A stretch of DNA of 64,000 nucleotides from Icerya purchasi (taxonomy: Eukaryota; Arthropoda; Insecta; Hemiptera; Monophlebidae). The notes below the pieces were generated by a model. That model was not told the origin of the DNA, searched no databases, and saw only the letters and a program-made list of their open reading frames with translations. This document shows positions 55,801 to 64,000 of the stretch, piece after piece; the first letter of the stretch is position 1, and each line of letters begins with the position of its first letter. The translations under genes and the position numbers were made by a program. The stretch covers positions 445,149,292-445,213,291 of the forward strand of contig CM077115.1 of assembly GCA_039619475.1 (NCBI GenBank). The letters are read 5' to 3'.

Positions 55801-56300
55801 CCAGATAAAAAAATAATCTTTTAATTTTCGATAAAAAAAAAAATACTCGAAGATGTCAAAGCAGACAAAAAAAAATGAACAAGTTTTTTCTTACGCGAGA
55901 AAAAAAACCGCAAAAAGCGCGATCCGAAGCATGTACGCCCAGATAAAAAAAAATAAATTTTATAATAAATATTAGATTTCAAAAAACGTTTAAATTTAGT
56001 AAGCGGGGAGATGAGCGCACATTACAGGTCGAAATAGGAACAAATCGAGCTCACTCAGGTGAATCGAATGCGCGATGCCTTTAGTCGTCCAAATGTAAAC
56101 ATAAACAAACCCTATCTCGGCACTCGGCAGCAAACTCGCTAGCACGCGACACAAATCTCCAAAACTCTTACCTGGAAACGATGCTCAGGTCAACAAAACA
56201 AAACAAAACAAGAGAAAAAGTTTTAAATAAATACACAATCAAAACAAAGTCTCAATGATCTTAATTCCACCGCGAAAACCAACACAAACTCGTCCAAAAC
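52892..56300 (-). other. Long non-coding 3' interior of element 2
   Basis: I see no RT, integrase, protease or RNase H motif on either strand. Parts match the interior of element 1, for example ggcggagatatgttcaggac near the polypurine tract and the tgtggtgccc...gccagggccc stretch (about 53560-53620). Open frames of 60-118 codons here are not shared with element 1. Confidence 0.6.
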
Positions 56301-56322
56301 TATTTTTATATAAACGACAAAG

Positions 56323-56622
56323 TGACTAGAAAAATGACAATAAATACGCAAACTGCGGGAAATCAATAAAAAACTGGCCTGACTAGAACTAATTTGGGCC
56401 TATCGGATGACTAGATAAATAACCGAACAATACATAAATATCTGAATAACATATGACGAAATACGACGCAGTACACCTATCATACCGTTCACTTCCACAA
56501 CGGCTACTCACGCTCGTCCTTAGGCTATTTTTATATTAGGTTTATTTTTATGGTCAATTAATTTTAGATGACTAGAAAGTAGTTTTAATTTTCTTTGCCG
56601 TACTAAAGAGTTTATTGACTAG
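56323..56622 (-). promoter_or_regulatory. CTAGTCA-rich conserved tract of element 2
   Basis: On the minus strand CTAGTCA occurs five times (plus-strand TGACTAG at 56323, 56380, 56408, 56569 and 56616). Three of these sit in the same surroundings as in element 1: ..tctagtcatccga, ..tctagtcaggcca and ..tctagtcat.taaaatt. Confidence 0.7.
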
Positions 56623-56698
56623 ACTTGGTTTTTTGTTTTAAATTTCCACGAGGTGTTACGACAAATCCGGGTACACGGCTGCTTCCTTGATTTCTGGA

Positions 56699-57763
56699 TT
56701 ATTTCCGACGATACTTCCAGGACCGGAAACCGCAACGGGAGCCGTGTCCCTCCCGACGAGGATTATTGTTTATTCTCCTCAATTCTACTCTTCCGAGCCT
56801 TAGGTTATCGATTTTGGCGCTGGCCACTTCCCTCGGGCTACGACTGTTCTTCGGTTTTGTTGTTCTCGATCTGTTTTGTTTTTTCTTATTTTTCTTAACG
56901 GAATACCTTAACTTTATTGATCTTAATTTCTTCTTTATTCTATCGTAATGTTTATTTATCTTTTCTTGCAGTTTCTTTTTTCGACATTTTCTACGTTTAG
57001 TCTTCGACTTTCTAACTCTACTCGTCACAGTTATTTCTTCAACATTGTCCCTATTGTTATTATCATTGTTAAAATTATTATTATGCCCCTCTTCCTCACA
57101 GCTCACTTCCAGGCTCTCGTTCCTATCCTGGTACTCCACGCTGAGCTCGACTGGTTCCTCATTCGCCTCCACTCGACCCTGCATCTGCTTTATCGAGGAC
57201 CCGATACCATCCTCCACAGTTTTTATTTTATTTATTATTTCCTCCTCGACCATTGCGACCTTGTTTTCCACGGTGGTCTTCAGTTCTTCTTTGATTTCGA
57301 TGTTGTTCTTTCGCAGTTCTTTTTCCCATCGGTCCTCTAGAAGATCAAACCTTTTGTCCAGCTTGTCGGTTATTCTTTCCTCTAGCTTTCTGTTGTTCTC
57401 GGTTATTCTTTCTTCTAGTTTTTTGTTGTCCTCTTTCATCGATACTGTTAAATCTGCTTTTAAATTTTTATTATCTTCTTTCATATTTTCCGAGAGATTT
57501 TTGAATTTATTGCTATTATCGTTCGATATACTAAGCATTAATCTTCTTAATTCGTCGAAAGACGATTGTGCGAAGGATAGCCCGGGATCCTCAAACGCTC
57601 GATGTGTCGGGCTAGGAAGGGTATATCCCTCGGGTCCAGTCTCCGAGAGACGGTCCAGAGGTTCGCGCTCAATCTCCTCATCGCTCAAATTATCGGGGAT
57701 CGGATGAACCTCCCGATAATTTCCTCTCGTAACCCGTACTCTGGACATTTCACCAGACTCCAT
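56699..57763 (-). CDS. Gag-like coiled-coil basic protein of LTR element 2
   Basis: A 354-residue intact ORF near the 5' end of the element. It begins MES.EMSRVRVTRGNYR and has an acidic patch (DNLSDEEIE), matching the N-terminus of the element 1 ORF. A long coiled-coil region (about 70-215) contains a roughly 13-residue repeat (KKLEERITENN, RKLEERITDKL). A short Asn-rich run (NNNFNNDNNN) is followed by a Lys/Arg-rich region (about 250-320) and a C-terminus GHGSRCGFRSWKYRRK. No zinc knuckle or enzyme motif is present. The shared plan with 14041-15228 despite divergence implies selection or recent common origin; a gag-like role is inferred. Confidence 0.7.
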   Translation of the reverse strand: MESGEMSRVRVTRGNYREVHPIPDNLSDEEIEREPLDRLSETGPEGYTLPSPTHRAFEDPGLSFAQSSFDELRRLMLSISNDNSNKFKNLSENMKEDNKNLKADLTVSMKEDNKKLEERITENNRKLEERITDKLDKRFDLLEDRWEKELRKNNIEIKEELKTTVENKVAMVEEEIINKIKTVEDGIGSSIKQMQGRVEANEEPVELSVEYQDRNESLEVSCEEEGHNNNFNNDNNNRDNVEEITVTSRVRKSKTKRRKCRKKKLQEKINKHYDRIKKKLRSIKLRYSVKKNKKKQNRSRTTKPKNSRSPREVASAKIDNLRLGRVELRRINNNPRREGHGSRCGFRSWKYRRK

Positions 57764-58030
57764 TTTCTCAGACAGGGTAGCTACCTAAGAATTACTTTGT
57801 GGGGCCTATCTACCGAGGAGAAAAAAAAATATATAATAATAATAAAATCTGCCGAAAGAAAAAAAATTTTAACCGACTTTAATGCCGTACAAAATATGCA
57901 AATGATAAAAAAACTATAAAATATAAAGCAGGCCGAGGGGAGATGTTAAAAATAAACGCTTATCTGTTTGCTTGGCAGTTTCCCCTTCGTCCTCTGCTCC
58001 TTCCAGGTAACGTCCTTCTGACTATTCGGT

Positions 58031-58053
58031 GTCCCTGTTCGTTCGGGCCGCCA
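58031..58053 (-). promoter_or_regulatory. Primer-binding site of element 2, variant form
   Basis: Two bases inside the 5' LTR, the minus strand reads TGGCGGCCCGAACGAACAGG then GAC. Compared with TGGCGCCCGAACAGGGAC in element 1 it has an extra G and an extra four bases (a repeated GAAC), so it cannot pair perfectly along tRNA-Lys(UUU). Confidence 0.65.
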
Positions 58054-58055
58054 GT

Positions 58056-59141
58056 TGTTATGAATCGAAAATTATGTCCCCGTTTTGGGAGCCAGTTGAT
58101 ATAAATCGATTTTCTTCCTTCTTGGAGATTTTCAGATGAGGATCGATTAAAATATTATCAAAAATATATAAAAAAAAAAAATATCAAAAACTAATTATTG
58201 CGGGCGCCAATAGCAAAATTTACCGGTTTGCTATTCCCGGAAAGCTCGGCCTGGCAGAGCTTTAGGCTTTTAATCATAAAAAAATAAATATAAAAAAAAA
58301 CGACTCGCGAAATCCGCCGTTCGATGGCGGTATCTCTCCCGGTGGAGATATCACGGGGTAACCACGTGTCCAATTACGAAACCTATTTTTTATGAAACGC
58401 GTTTACTCACATAAAGTTTACAAAAAACACAAAATTCCGAACATTACGATTAAACAAAAAAAACGAGATTCTGGTCAAAACTACGGATTATTACAAGCGG
58501 AAATTAACGACGACTAGAGTACAAAAGATACACGTGACGGCGTGTTCTTTCGACGACCAATTAAAAAGAAAAACCACGACGAATCATTACCGACTCGCGT
58601 GCACAACCGAATTGATCTCGTTAACAAACTGAACTAAACACTGATTATCGATTTACCGTTTCTAGCACGAACGAAGATTTTTCGGTACACGGTGGGCTAT
58701 TCCAAACGATATAGTCGATCGCTGAAAATTACCCCGTACCTTATCAATTAACACGCACGCCGATTTTTCTAGAACATTCTTATAATTATACGTATTTTAA
58801 ATCGGCTGCTACCCTGTCTCTTCGGGATTTCACCAATTCTCTCGCGACTCTCGTAGCTACACGCTCCGTACTTATACGTTTCGACGGTAAACGCGACCGC
58901 GATTTCCCCCGCGAAGCCAGTTCACCCCCGCAACACAGCCGACAGAACGGCTGCGTCCGGAATAACCAGGCTTCTCGGTCGAAATATCATCTCCGATCGC
59001 AATTCACCGTCATTTATGCTGCCCGAGAAAAACCCGAAATGTAAAATGAATTAAATCGAAATAATAATTTCTACCTCGGACAGCATTATCAGAAACCGTA
59101 TAAAGCGTAATTAAACCACTACAACTGCCGAATCCGTCTCA
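58056..59141 (-). repeat. 5' LTR of element 2
   Basis: This is the right copy, 5' in element orientation. It ends at the atat duplication, which here merges into a short (AT)n run. Confidence 0.9.
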
Positions 59142-59145
59142 ATAT

Positions 59146-59984
59146 ATATATATATTTAAAAAAAGAATTAAAAAAAAAAAAAAAAAAAGATCCGATTGTC
59201 TAATGAGGAATGCGAGTGTAAGTGTGTGGTGTATGTGTATGTGAGTCGGTGGTTGGCCAGGGATGAGAGTATGTTTACATTAATTTCAAAATACTAAAAT
59301 TCCGAATGTAAAAATTATATTATTCAAAACGAACACTCGATAAAAACTATGTAAGTCTAAGCGGACTTTTACGAAAACAACTACGGAGTCCCCGAAAAGG
59401 ACTATTTGGTCAACAAAATGGTTACAAAATTCGGATTTAAAAACATTAAAATGCGGGATGCACAACGAAGGTGACAACGGGAAAAAACAAACGAAACACG
59501 TGAAAAACAAACAACAACAAGGAACAGGCTTTCTACCAGTAGGGATGGACTACAACAACACAGGTAAAAGGACTCGATCGCGAACGGTTGACGAGCGGCC
59601 ATATTTGGCCCTTTTTTTTTTATAGTGCGGCGGTAAATAAAAATGGTGGTCAGATCCAAATAACCGAAAAACGTGTCTCCGGCGAGAAAATAATACCAAG
59701 AGCGAAATCGTTAAGCGGACGCGACGTTTAAAAAATATTAGAAGAAACTAAAATAAACAACGATTGAAATTGCTGCTGACAGGCAGAAATATTAATGTAC
59801 CGAAGAATATCCTTCATAAAAGAATTTCCGCTTTTCCACCAACACGTAACTCGGAAATACGGTGCAACGTAGTGTTGACCAACAGCACAAAATCTGACAT
59901 ACTCTTGTCACATACGAACGAATTGAAAAATACATTCTTCAGATATCCTTTCCTTATCCACCTCCAATCAGGCCCAACCTTGCA
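59146..59984. other. Spacer with possible element leader
   Basis: It starts with an (AT)n and an A-rich run. The phrase ccccgaaaaggactatttgg (about 59391) recalls 20638-20720. I see no gene. Confidence 0.4.
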
Positions 59985-60466
59985 CGGGATATTTATCCCT
60001 CCCTATTTTCTAATCGTCATTCGCATTACCGTTTCATTCAGCCGATTCCCCTGTCTTGGTTCCATTCTATTCGTTTCGGTCGTGGCTCTTCTATTGTCTC
60101 CCTAATTCGTCTCCGGATCAATCATTCTCTACTTCTCTATTCCCGCTTTCGATTTGCTCTATTGCCTTCTCCTGATTGTTCTCTTCACGCTTGTGATCCT
60201 CCCCTCGTATATGTGATGCTGATCACATTTTCTTCGAGTGTCCTACTCTTCGTAAAGAGCGCTCCCTTTTATACAGTCAGCTCCTGTCATTAGGTCTCCC
60301 TACTCCCTATAACTCTTCCTTTATCCTCTCCTTTTCTTCATCTTCTGTGCTGTCCTTTGATGCGTCCATTTCGAGCCGCCTAGCTATCTAGTTTTTTAAC
60401 TTAGTTTTCTTGTTGTTGGGTCAATGCCGCTGGCGCGCCCATAAAAAAAAAAAAAACAGAAAGAAA
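59985..60466 (+). mobile_element. Family B LINE 3' end, copy E
   Basis: The C-terminal domain is readable with one frameshift (near 60200): IYPSLFSNRHSHY, RLRINHSLL, CSLHACDPP and then HIFFECPTL in another frame, ending RLAI. The 3' UTR has the family signature caatgccgctggcgcgccc (60424-60442) and an A tail to 60466. It is strongly 5' truncated. Confidence 0.8.
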
Positions 60467-60477
60467 AAAAAAGTAAA

Positions 60478-61129
60478 ACAACAATGTCTAAATGATATCC
60501 GTTGAGACTTTATTCGAAATTTCTGTATACTTTTTCAAAGGTAGCGGGTGTGATAGTGGCGATTTCGTGTCAAATATTTTTTTGTAATTGTTCCAACATG
60601 GGAAGCTTTTATATAGACCTTATATTTCAAGTAGCATCACAAAAAGTAGTAGCGGCCATGGAAATCCAGTGTTGTGAGGGATGACACGAGCACCAAATGT
60701 TTTTTGCAGTAAATCAAGAGTAACATTGAAAGTGTGACATGTGGCATCATCTTGCTGAAACCAGGTATGGTTCAGTCGTTTTCTGTGGGAAACTTTGTAA
60801 CATCTCGGTGTTCAGTGTATTCGTGAAGAAGTAGGGGCTGATAATTCCCCATTCACCCATGGACATTTTCAGAGTTCAGACTGTCCAGGATCGCCCACAG
60901 GGTTTTTTTTTCAGCACGGAGTCGGTCTTCTTGAAGCGCATCATCCATAACTTTACTATGTTTTCCGTAGACACCGGATCTTTAGAATGTAAATTAAATT
61001 TATCACGAAAGTCGCGCTTATCCACGATGTACGACTAGGTTAGCAATAACTACCTAAACATAAATAAATATGTCTCGTGTTCCCACTTCTTTATTTTAGC
61101 GAACTACTAAGCGTAAAATAAACCTTCAA
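60478..61129 (-). mobile_element. Internally deleted mariner-like element, copy 2
   Basis: It matches 33100-33735 almost throughout, with the same junction between the helix-turn-helix part and the SPYFF...TEML part. It keeps 17 extra bases near 60685 (tgctcgtgtcatccctc context on the minus strand) that copy 1 has lost. The right inverted repeat is at 61118-61129; the left end is cut where LINE copy E ends. Confidence 0.65.
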
Positions 61130-61905
61130 ACCTTTATTTTTTGATGCCGGTCTGCACAACTCTCTCCCAACTGTAGTTTTAGTGTTCCAGCAATAATAAA
61201 TGTGCCGGGTTTTCGAGCTCAACCCTATATATAATACTCTCTTTGCAAAGAGACACGTCATTTTTCACACTTTTCTGAATTCTTCACAAACTTCGAAAGT
61301 ATAGTTAGGAAAATGAAATACGGTTTCATTTTCGATCCATCAATATATCACAGGCCCAAAAAAATAATTATATTCAAAAATTCTGAGCTTTCGGCGCTCC
61401 AAGGGTCTGAATATAAAAAGTTGTAAGCTCTGATATAGTGTTTCCATAAAGCAGTTCTTTATGTTTATGTTTTAGATATGTTTTGGTTACTCGATTTTTT
61501 TACAGGGGCTGTTACTTGAATATCCTTTTTTTTTGTATTTTTGACAGTGAGGGGGGTTGTTAAATAGCATTTAACCGTAACTTTTTGGTTTCATAAAGAA
61601 GCTTCTGTATTTTGTTTGATGTTCTGAATTTCACTTTTGAAGGATTAACTGGTGTTCAGTTACAATTCCAAATCGGTTATCTGAAAATGGTTACTTCACA
61701 CATATGAATAAGACCAAAAATGAATTAGTGTCATTAATCTTGAATTACTAGTGCTTTAAAACCAATAAGTATCTATTAATTTAATTGAGGATGCGATATT
61801 TTAATCATGAAAAAGCAAATGACAATCAAGATAGCACTTTATTGTTAACATTACATACACTATAAATTTAATCAACGTAATTTACATTGTAATTTCTGAT
61901 TATAG
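61130..61905. repeat. Dispersed non-coding repeat pieces
   Basis: 61130-61420 matches 33736-33885 and 10900-11090 (actctctcccaactgtagttttagtgtt; gacacgtcatttttcacactttt). 61590-61680 is a diverged relative of the 11290 repeat. No gene is seen. Confidence 0.5.
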
Positions 61906-61965
61906 ATTTATATGATAAAAATTATAAAATTGAAAGGGAAGACAGAAGAGGTACGTACATACCAA
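61906..61965 (+). pseudogene. Decayed copy of the coiled-coil exon
   Basis: The acceptor ctgattatag and donor caa|gtaagt are kept. The 60 bases are open in phase 0 and end KTEEVRTYQ, matching the end of the 47592 exon, but a net loss of 26 bases changes the incoming phase, so it probably does not function like the first copy. Confidence 0.4.
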
Positions 61966-62044
61966 GTAAGTATTTTTATAAAATTTACAAACCTGACCAT
62001 CGTTTTTTGTTTTTTTTTTTTTTAGGCTTCCTGTTATAATGTAA

Positions 62045-62345
62045 CAAAAAATATGCTGGCCATTTTGGAGTTAATTGTGTAAGATTTATGTTTTCCACTT
62101 CTCCCTTTGTTTTATTTTGGTATGCAGCATCAGATTTCGAAGAAACTTGATTTTTTATTGAGTTCTTCTATCTTTCTATTAAATTCTTTAAATTTATTTA
62201 GCTTCTTTATAAGACTTTTAGAATCATCATATGTAGCAAATGGATCCTTCATTGAATAGTTATGATTATTAAATTTAGCAGTATTATTACATTTATTAGG
62301 TAGAGTTATTTTAAAAGGTTTATTTAATCTGTCTTCGTAATACAT
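62045..62345 (-). pseudogene. DNA polymerase B relic, partial copy
   Basis: The minus strand gives NKPFKITLPNKCNN, FNNHNYSMKDPFATYDDS and LIKKLNKFK, nearly the same as 49150-49320, then NRKIEELNKKSSFFE. It belongs to the same duplicated block as 48360-49560. Confidence 0.5.
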
Positions 62346-62524
62346 AGTGTGGTGAACCACGAGTACTGAGATGTGGGTATAGGATTTGAATCCGTATTTT
62401 CTATTAATGTATTATTTATTTTTAAATAGAAATATTAACGTAACGTAAGTTAAAAATGATTATTTGGATTCATTATTTATTTTTGAAAATTTATTATTAT
62501 TCTGGCTTGTTTGTAAATACATAC

Positions 62525-63030
62525 TGTTGTGTATATCGGGATTTACTTCTCGATGTACACATTTACTTGGAAATTATTTAACGTAGATTGAATCTGGTTT
62601 TATCCTTAGCGTCTCTATGTGGCGGACGATGATGAGTTTGAGTATAGTGGTCGTAGAATAGCATGTTCTGGTGTGTACGGTGGCTGCACTTGATGTATCG
62701 CATTGTTCCGTTTAGTTAACGTAATTTTCGATAATACAGAAACGTAATCAGATAGAAGTATTCGGGGTTCTATGCAGCTCTGTTAATGTGTTATAAACTC
62801 GCGGTAATATAAATGGTCCGTGGGCATCGGTCCGGTGATAGAGTCGCGTTGCATATGTATCTATCTGTGTTGTACTTGTATTTAATAGTAAACGGTTTTT
62901 TTTCCTTTATTTTTTCGTTACTTATATTTATAAAAAAAAATGTGCGTTACGTAAAAGAAAGAAAAAAACACAACAACAACAACAACACCAAGCAAGAGCA
63001 TATAGGCTATTACAACTATAGGTTATAACA
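62525..63030. repeat. Candidate solo LTR
   Basis: The 506-bp segment begins TGTTGTG and ends TTATAACA. It interrupts sequence that is continuous in the related unit near 49910 (aatacac then agtcaataac). Flanks are atac and atag, three of four matching. No coding is present. Confidence 0.35.
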
Positions 63031-63149
63031 ATAGTCAATAACATTTTCATATATTTCATTAAAGTCACATTCGGGAAGAATTGTCTATTTTTCACTTTGT
63101 GAATATATTGATTCTGTGTGAATAATTTTTATATCTTACTCTGTTATAG

Positions 63150-63182
63150 GAAGCAGAAAGAAAAAGACACAACAAACAAATG
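63150..63182 (+). CDS. Candidate 33-nt micro-exon, related unit
   Basis: The acceptor actctgttatag and donor gtaatt bound exactly 33 bases (EAERKRHNKQM, phase 0). The flanking intron sequence matches the units at 49785-50740. It is followed by the coiled-coil block at 63257-63306 without a clear acceptor. Confidence 0.35.
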
Positions 63183-63256
63183 GTAATTAATTGCAACTTG
63201 TATTTTATTGTTTCACTAATTATTTACTGCAATAATTTGATTTATCATACTTTGAA

Positions 63257-63306
63257 AAACTAAGGAGAGCAGAATGTAAGCTGGAATTATTAGAGCAGGA
63301 TAAAAT
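63257..63306 (+). pseudogene. Third copy of the coiled-coil exon, splice sites decayed
   Basis: It reads LRRAECKLELLEQDK, lining up with LTEANAKIELLKQQ...DK of the 47592 exon with an internal deletion. The donor is ataagt rather than gtaagt and no good acceptor precedes it. Confidence 0.4.
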
Positions 63307-63466
63307 AAGTGATTTTATCAAATTTACGAACCGGCCAATCTTTTCTTTTAGTTACTCTGATATAAACGTAATCAAAAAATACTGGCCATTGATAACTTTA
63401 ATTCCTGTAACTTTTAATTCGAAGAAAATTATAAATTTACTAAACTATTTCCATTTTCTGATACAG

Positions 63467-63805
63467 GTTAAGATGAACTGCTGCCAATTATATATTTTGA
63501 ATTTCAGCTTTATAGATTTATCGGGTGATGAGTTATGATCTTTTAAGTGATTTTTGAGGTCGTTTTATATACCATATTATATATTCTTGACGTTTTGCGT
63601 TTTTTTGCCGTACAGGGTAATCGGTCATCTTCATGTTATAGATCGTTTTAAAGAGAATTTTAATTGTAATTAACGTTCCAAATTTGAAGATTGTAAATGA
63701 AGCTGTTCGTGAGTTATTGATTTTTATTTGATATTTTTGTCGTTTCTGAACCATCTTATTAGGATTCCGTGCGTTAGCCGGTATTGAAAAAGACTTCACA
63801 TTACC
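63467..63805 (+). repeat. Dispersed hairpin repeat, copy 3, with the possible terminal exon
   Basis: The acceptor ttctgatacag and a 72-base frame to TGA at 63536-63538 match 47839-47910 closely. The repeat continues to ttaggattccgtg (63760 region). The rest of the hairpin is lost and the LINE in 63806-64000 is inserted just beyond. Confidence 0.5.
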
Positions 63806-64000
63806 GGTTTTTTTTTATTTTTTTTTTTTTTTTTGTGAAAGCAGCATCCTGTATCATGTTTAACTGCTGTATGCGCAGTTTGTTTTTATAGATATCTGCT
63901 TATTCCGCTAGTTCTGATAAACTGTGTTACAGATAAAATTGCATTGCGGGAATTCTCAAGAATGTTGGTGACTGTTTTGTTATTAATTGAAGGGGGCCGG
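63806..64000 (-). mobile_element. 3' end of an I-like LINE (same family as 1-1353)
   Basis: A T-rich run (63808-63835, the A tail) is followed on the minus strand by the 3' UTR and the last codons of ORF2 (RPPSINNKTVTNILENS, FIRTSGISRYL). It is nearly identical to 1150-1333 apart from a short gap in the UTR. The element continues beyond the window. Confidence 0.85.

Larger units (their letters stand above)
51765..59141 (-). mobile_element. Complete non-autonomous LTR retrotransposon (element 2)
   Basis: Two LTRs of exactly 1086 bp flank a 5.2-kb interior, with atat on both sides (51761-51764 and 59142-59145). It lies on the minus strand: the primer site is at the right LTR, the polypurine tract at the left. 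LTR ends are TGAGACGGATTCGG...CATAACA, the first part close to TGATACGGATTCGG of element 1. One gag-like ORF is present (56699-57763, minus), and no enzyme domain. I found no difference between the two LTRs on reading, so insertion is very recent. Confidence 0.9.

Noticed and set aside
59142..59156. (AT)n run as a replication or regulatory element
   Set aside because: It is only the target-site duplication merged with a short microsatellite.
62370..62395. A ggatttgaatccg string as a possible tRNA T-arm
   Set aside because: No acceptor stem, anticodon arm or D-arm can be placed around it.

Overview
The window looks like AT-rich, transposon-packed nuclear DNA of an arthropod, most likely an insect. 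I base this on the mix of element types: RTE-like, Jockey, R1-like and I-superfamily non-LTR retrotransposons with RNase H, Polinton/Maverick relics, hAT and mariner relics, and LTR elements primed by tRNA-Lys. I see no bacterial operon, no rRNA or tRNA gene, and no intact conserved host gene. The order or species cannot be told from the sequence. Nearly all coding signal is transposon-derived and most of it is broken by stops and frameshifts.

Layout: 1-1353 is the 3' end of an I-like LINE; an inverted 3' end of the same family closes the window (63806-64000). 1839-8854 is an RTE-like LINE with a 10-bp target duplication, split by a nested RNase H LINE (3758-7373) with its own 9-bp duplication. 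8997-10079 is a twin-primed (5'-inverted) copy of that second family with a 15-bp duplication. 11685-12431 is a hAT relic. 12664-18874 is a complete LTR element carrying one gag-like ORF and no pol. 19270-20420 holds minus-strand LINE pieces, and 21060-22260 a Polinton integrase relic. 22695-27427 is the best preserved RNase H LINE (endonuclease and RT in one 766-codon ORF), inserted into a long non-coding repeat (22539-28860) that recurs at 37654-40640. 28862-30190 (RNase H LINE) abuts a Jockey LINE (30190-33010). 33067-33735 is an internally deleted mariner, and 33890-36640 a protein-primed DNA polymerase B relic on the minus strand. 41339-46639 is a second I-like LINE whose RT core is deleted. 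51417-51708 is a hAT-type MITE. 51765-59141 is a second pol-less LTR element, minus strand, with LTRs that look identical. 59985-61290 holds another LINE 3' end and a second copy of the same deleted mariner.

Two things stand out. First, the two pol-less LTR elements are diverged cousins that share LTR termini, a coiled-coil/basic ORF, a tract dense in the heptamer CTAGTCA, a hairpin next to the polypurine tract and an ATAT target site. They look like a non-autonomous LTR family mobilised in trans. Second, the non-transposon sequence at 41156-50740 and 61900-63540 contains what look like splice-flanked small exons: a signal-peptide exon with a phase-1 donor, a phase-matched coiled-coil exon, and 33-nt micro-exons in repeated intron units. 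This may be a secreted micro-exon gene family, interrupted by a LINE in its first intron. That reading is inference from splice signals and needs transcript evidence.
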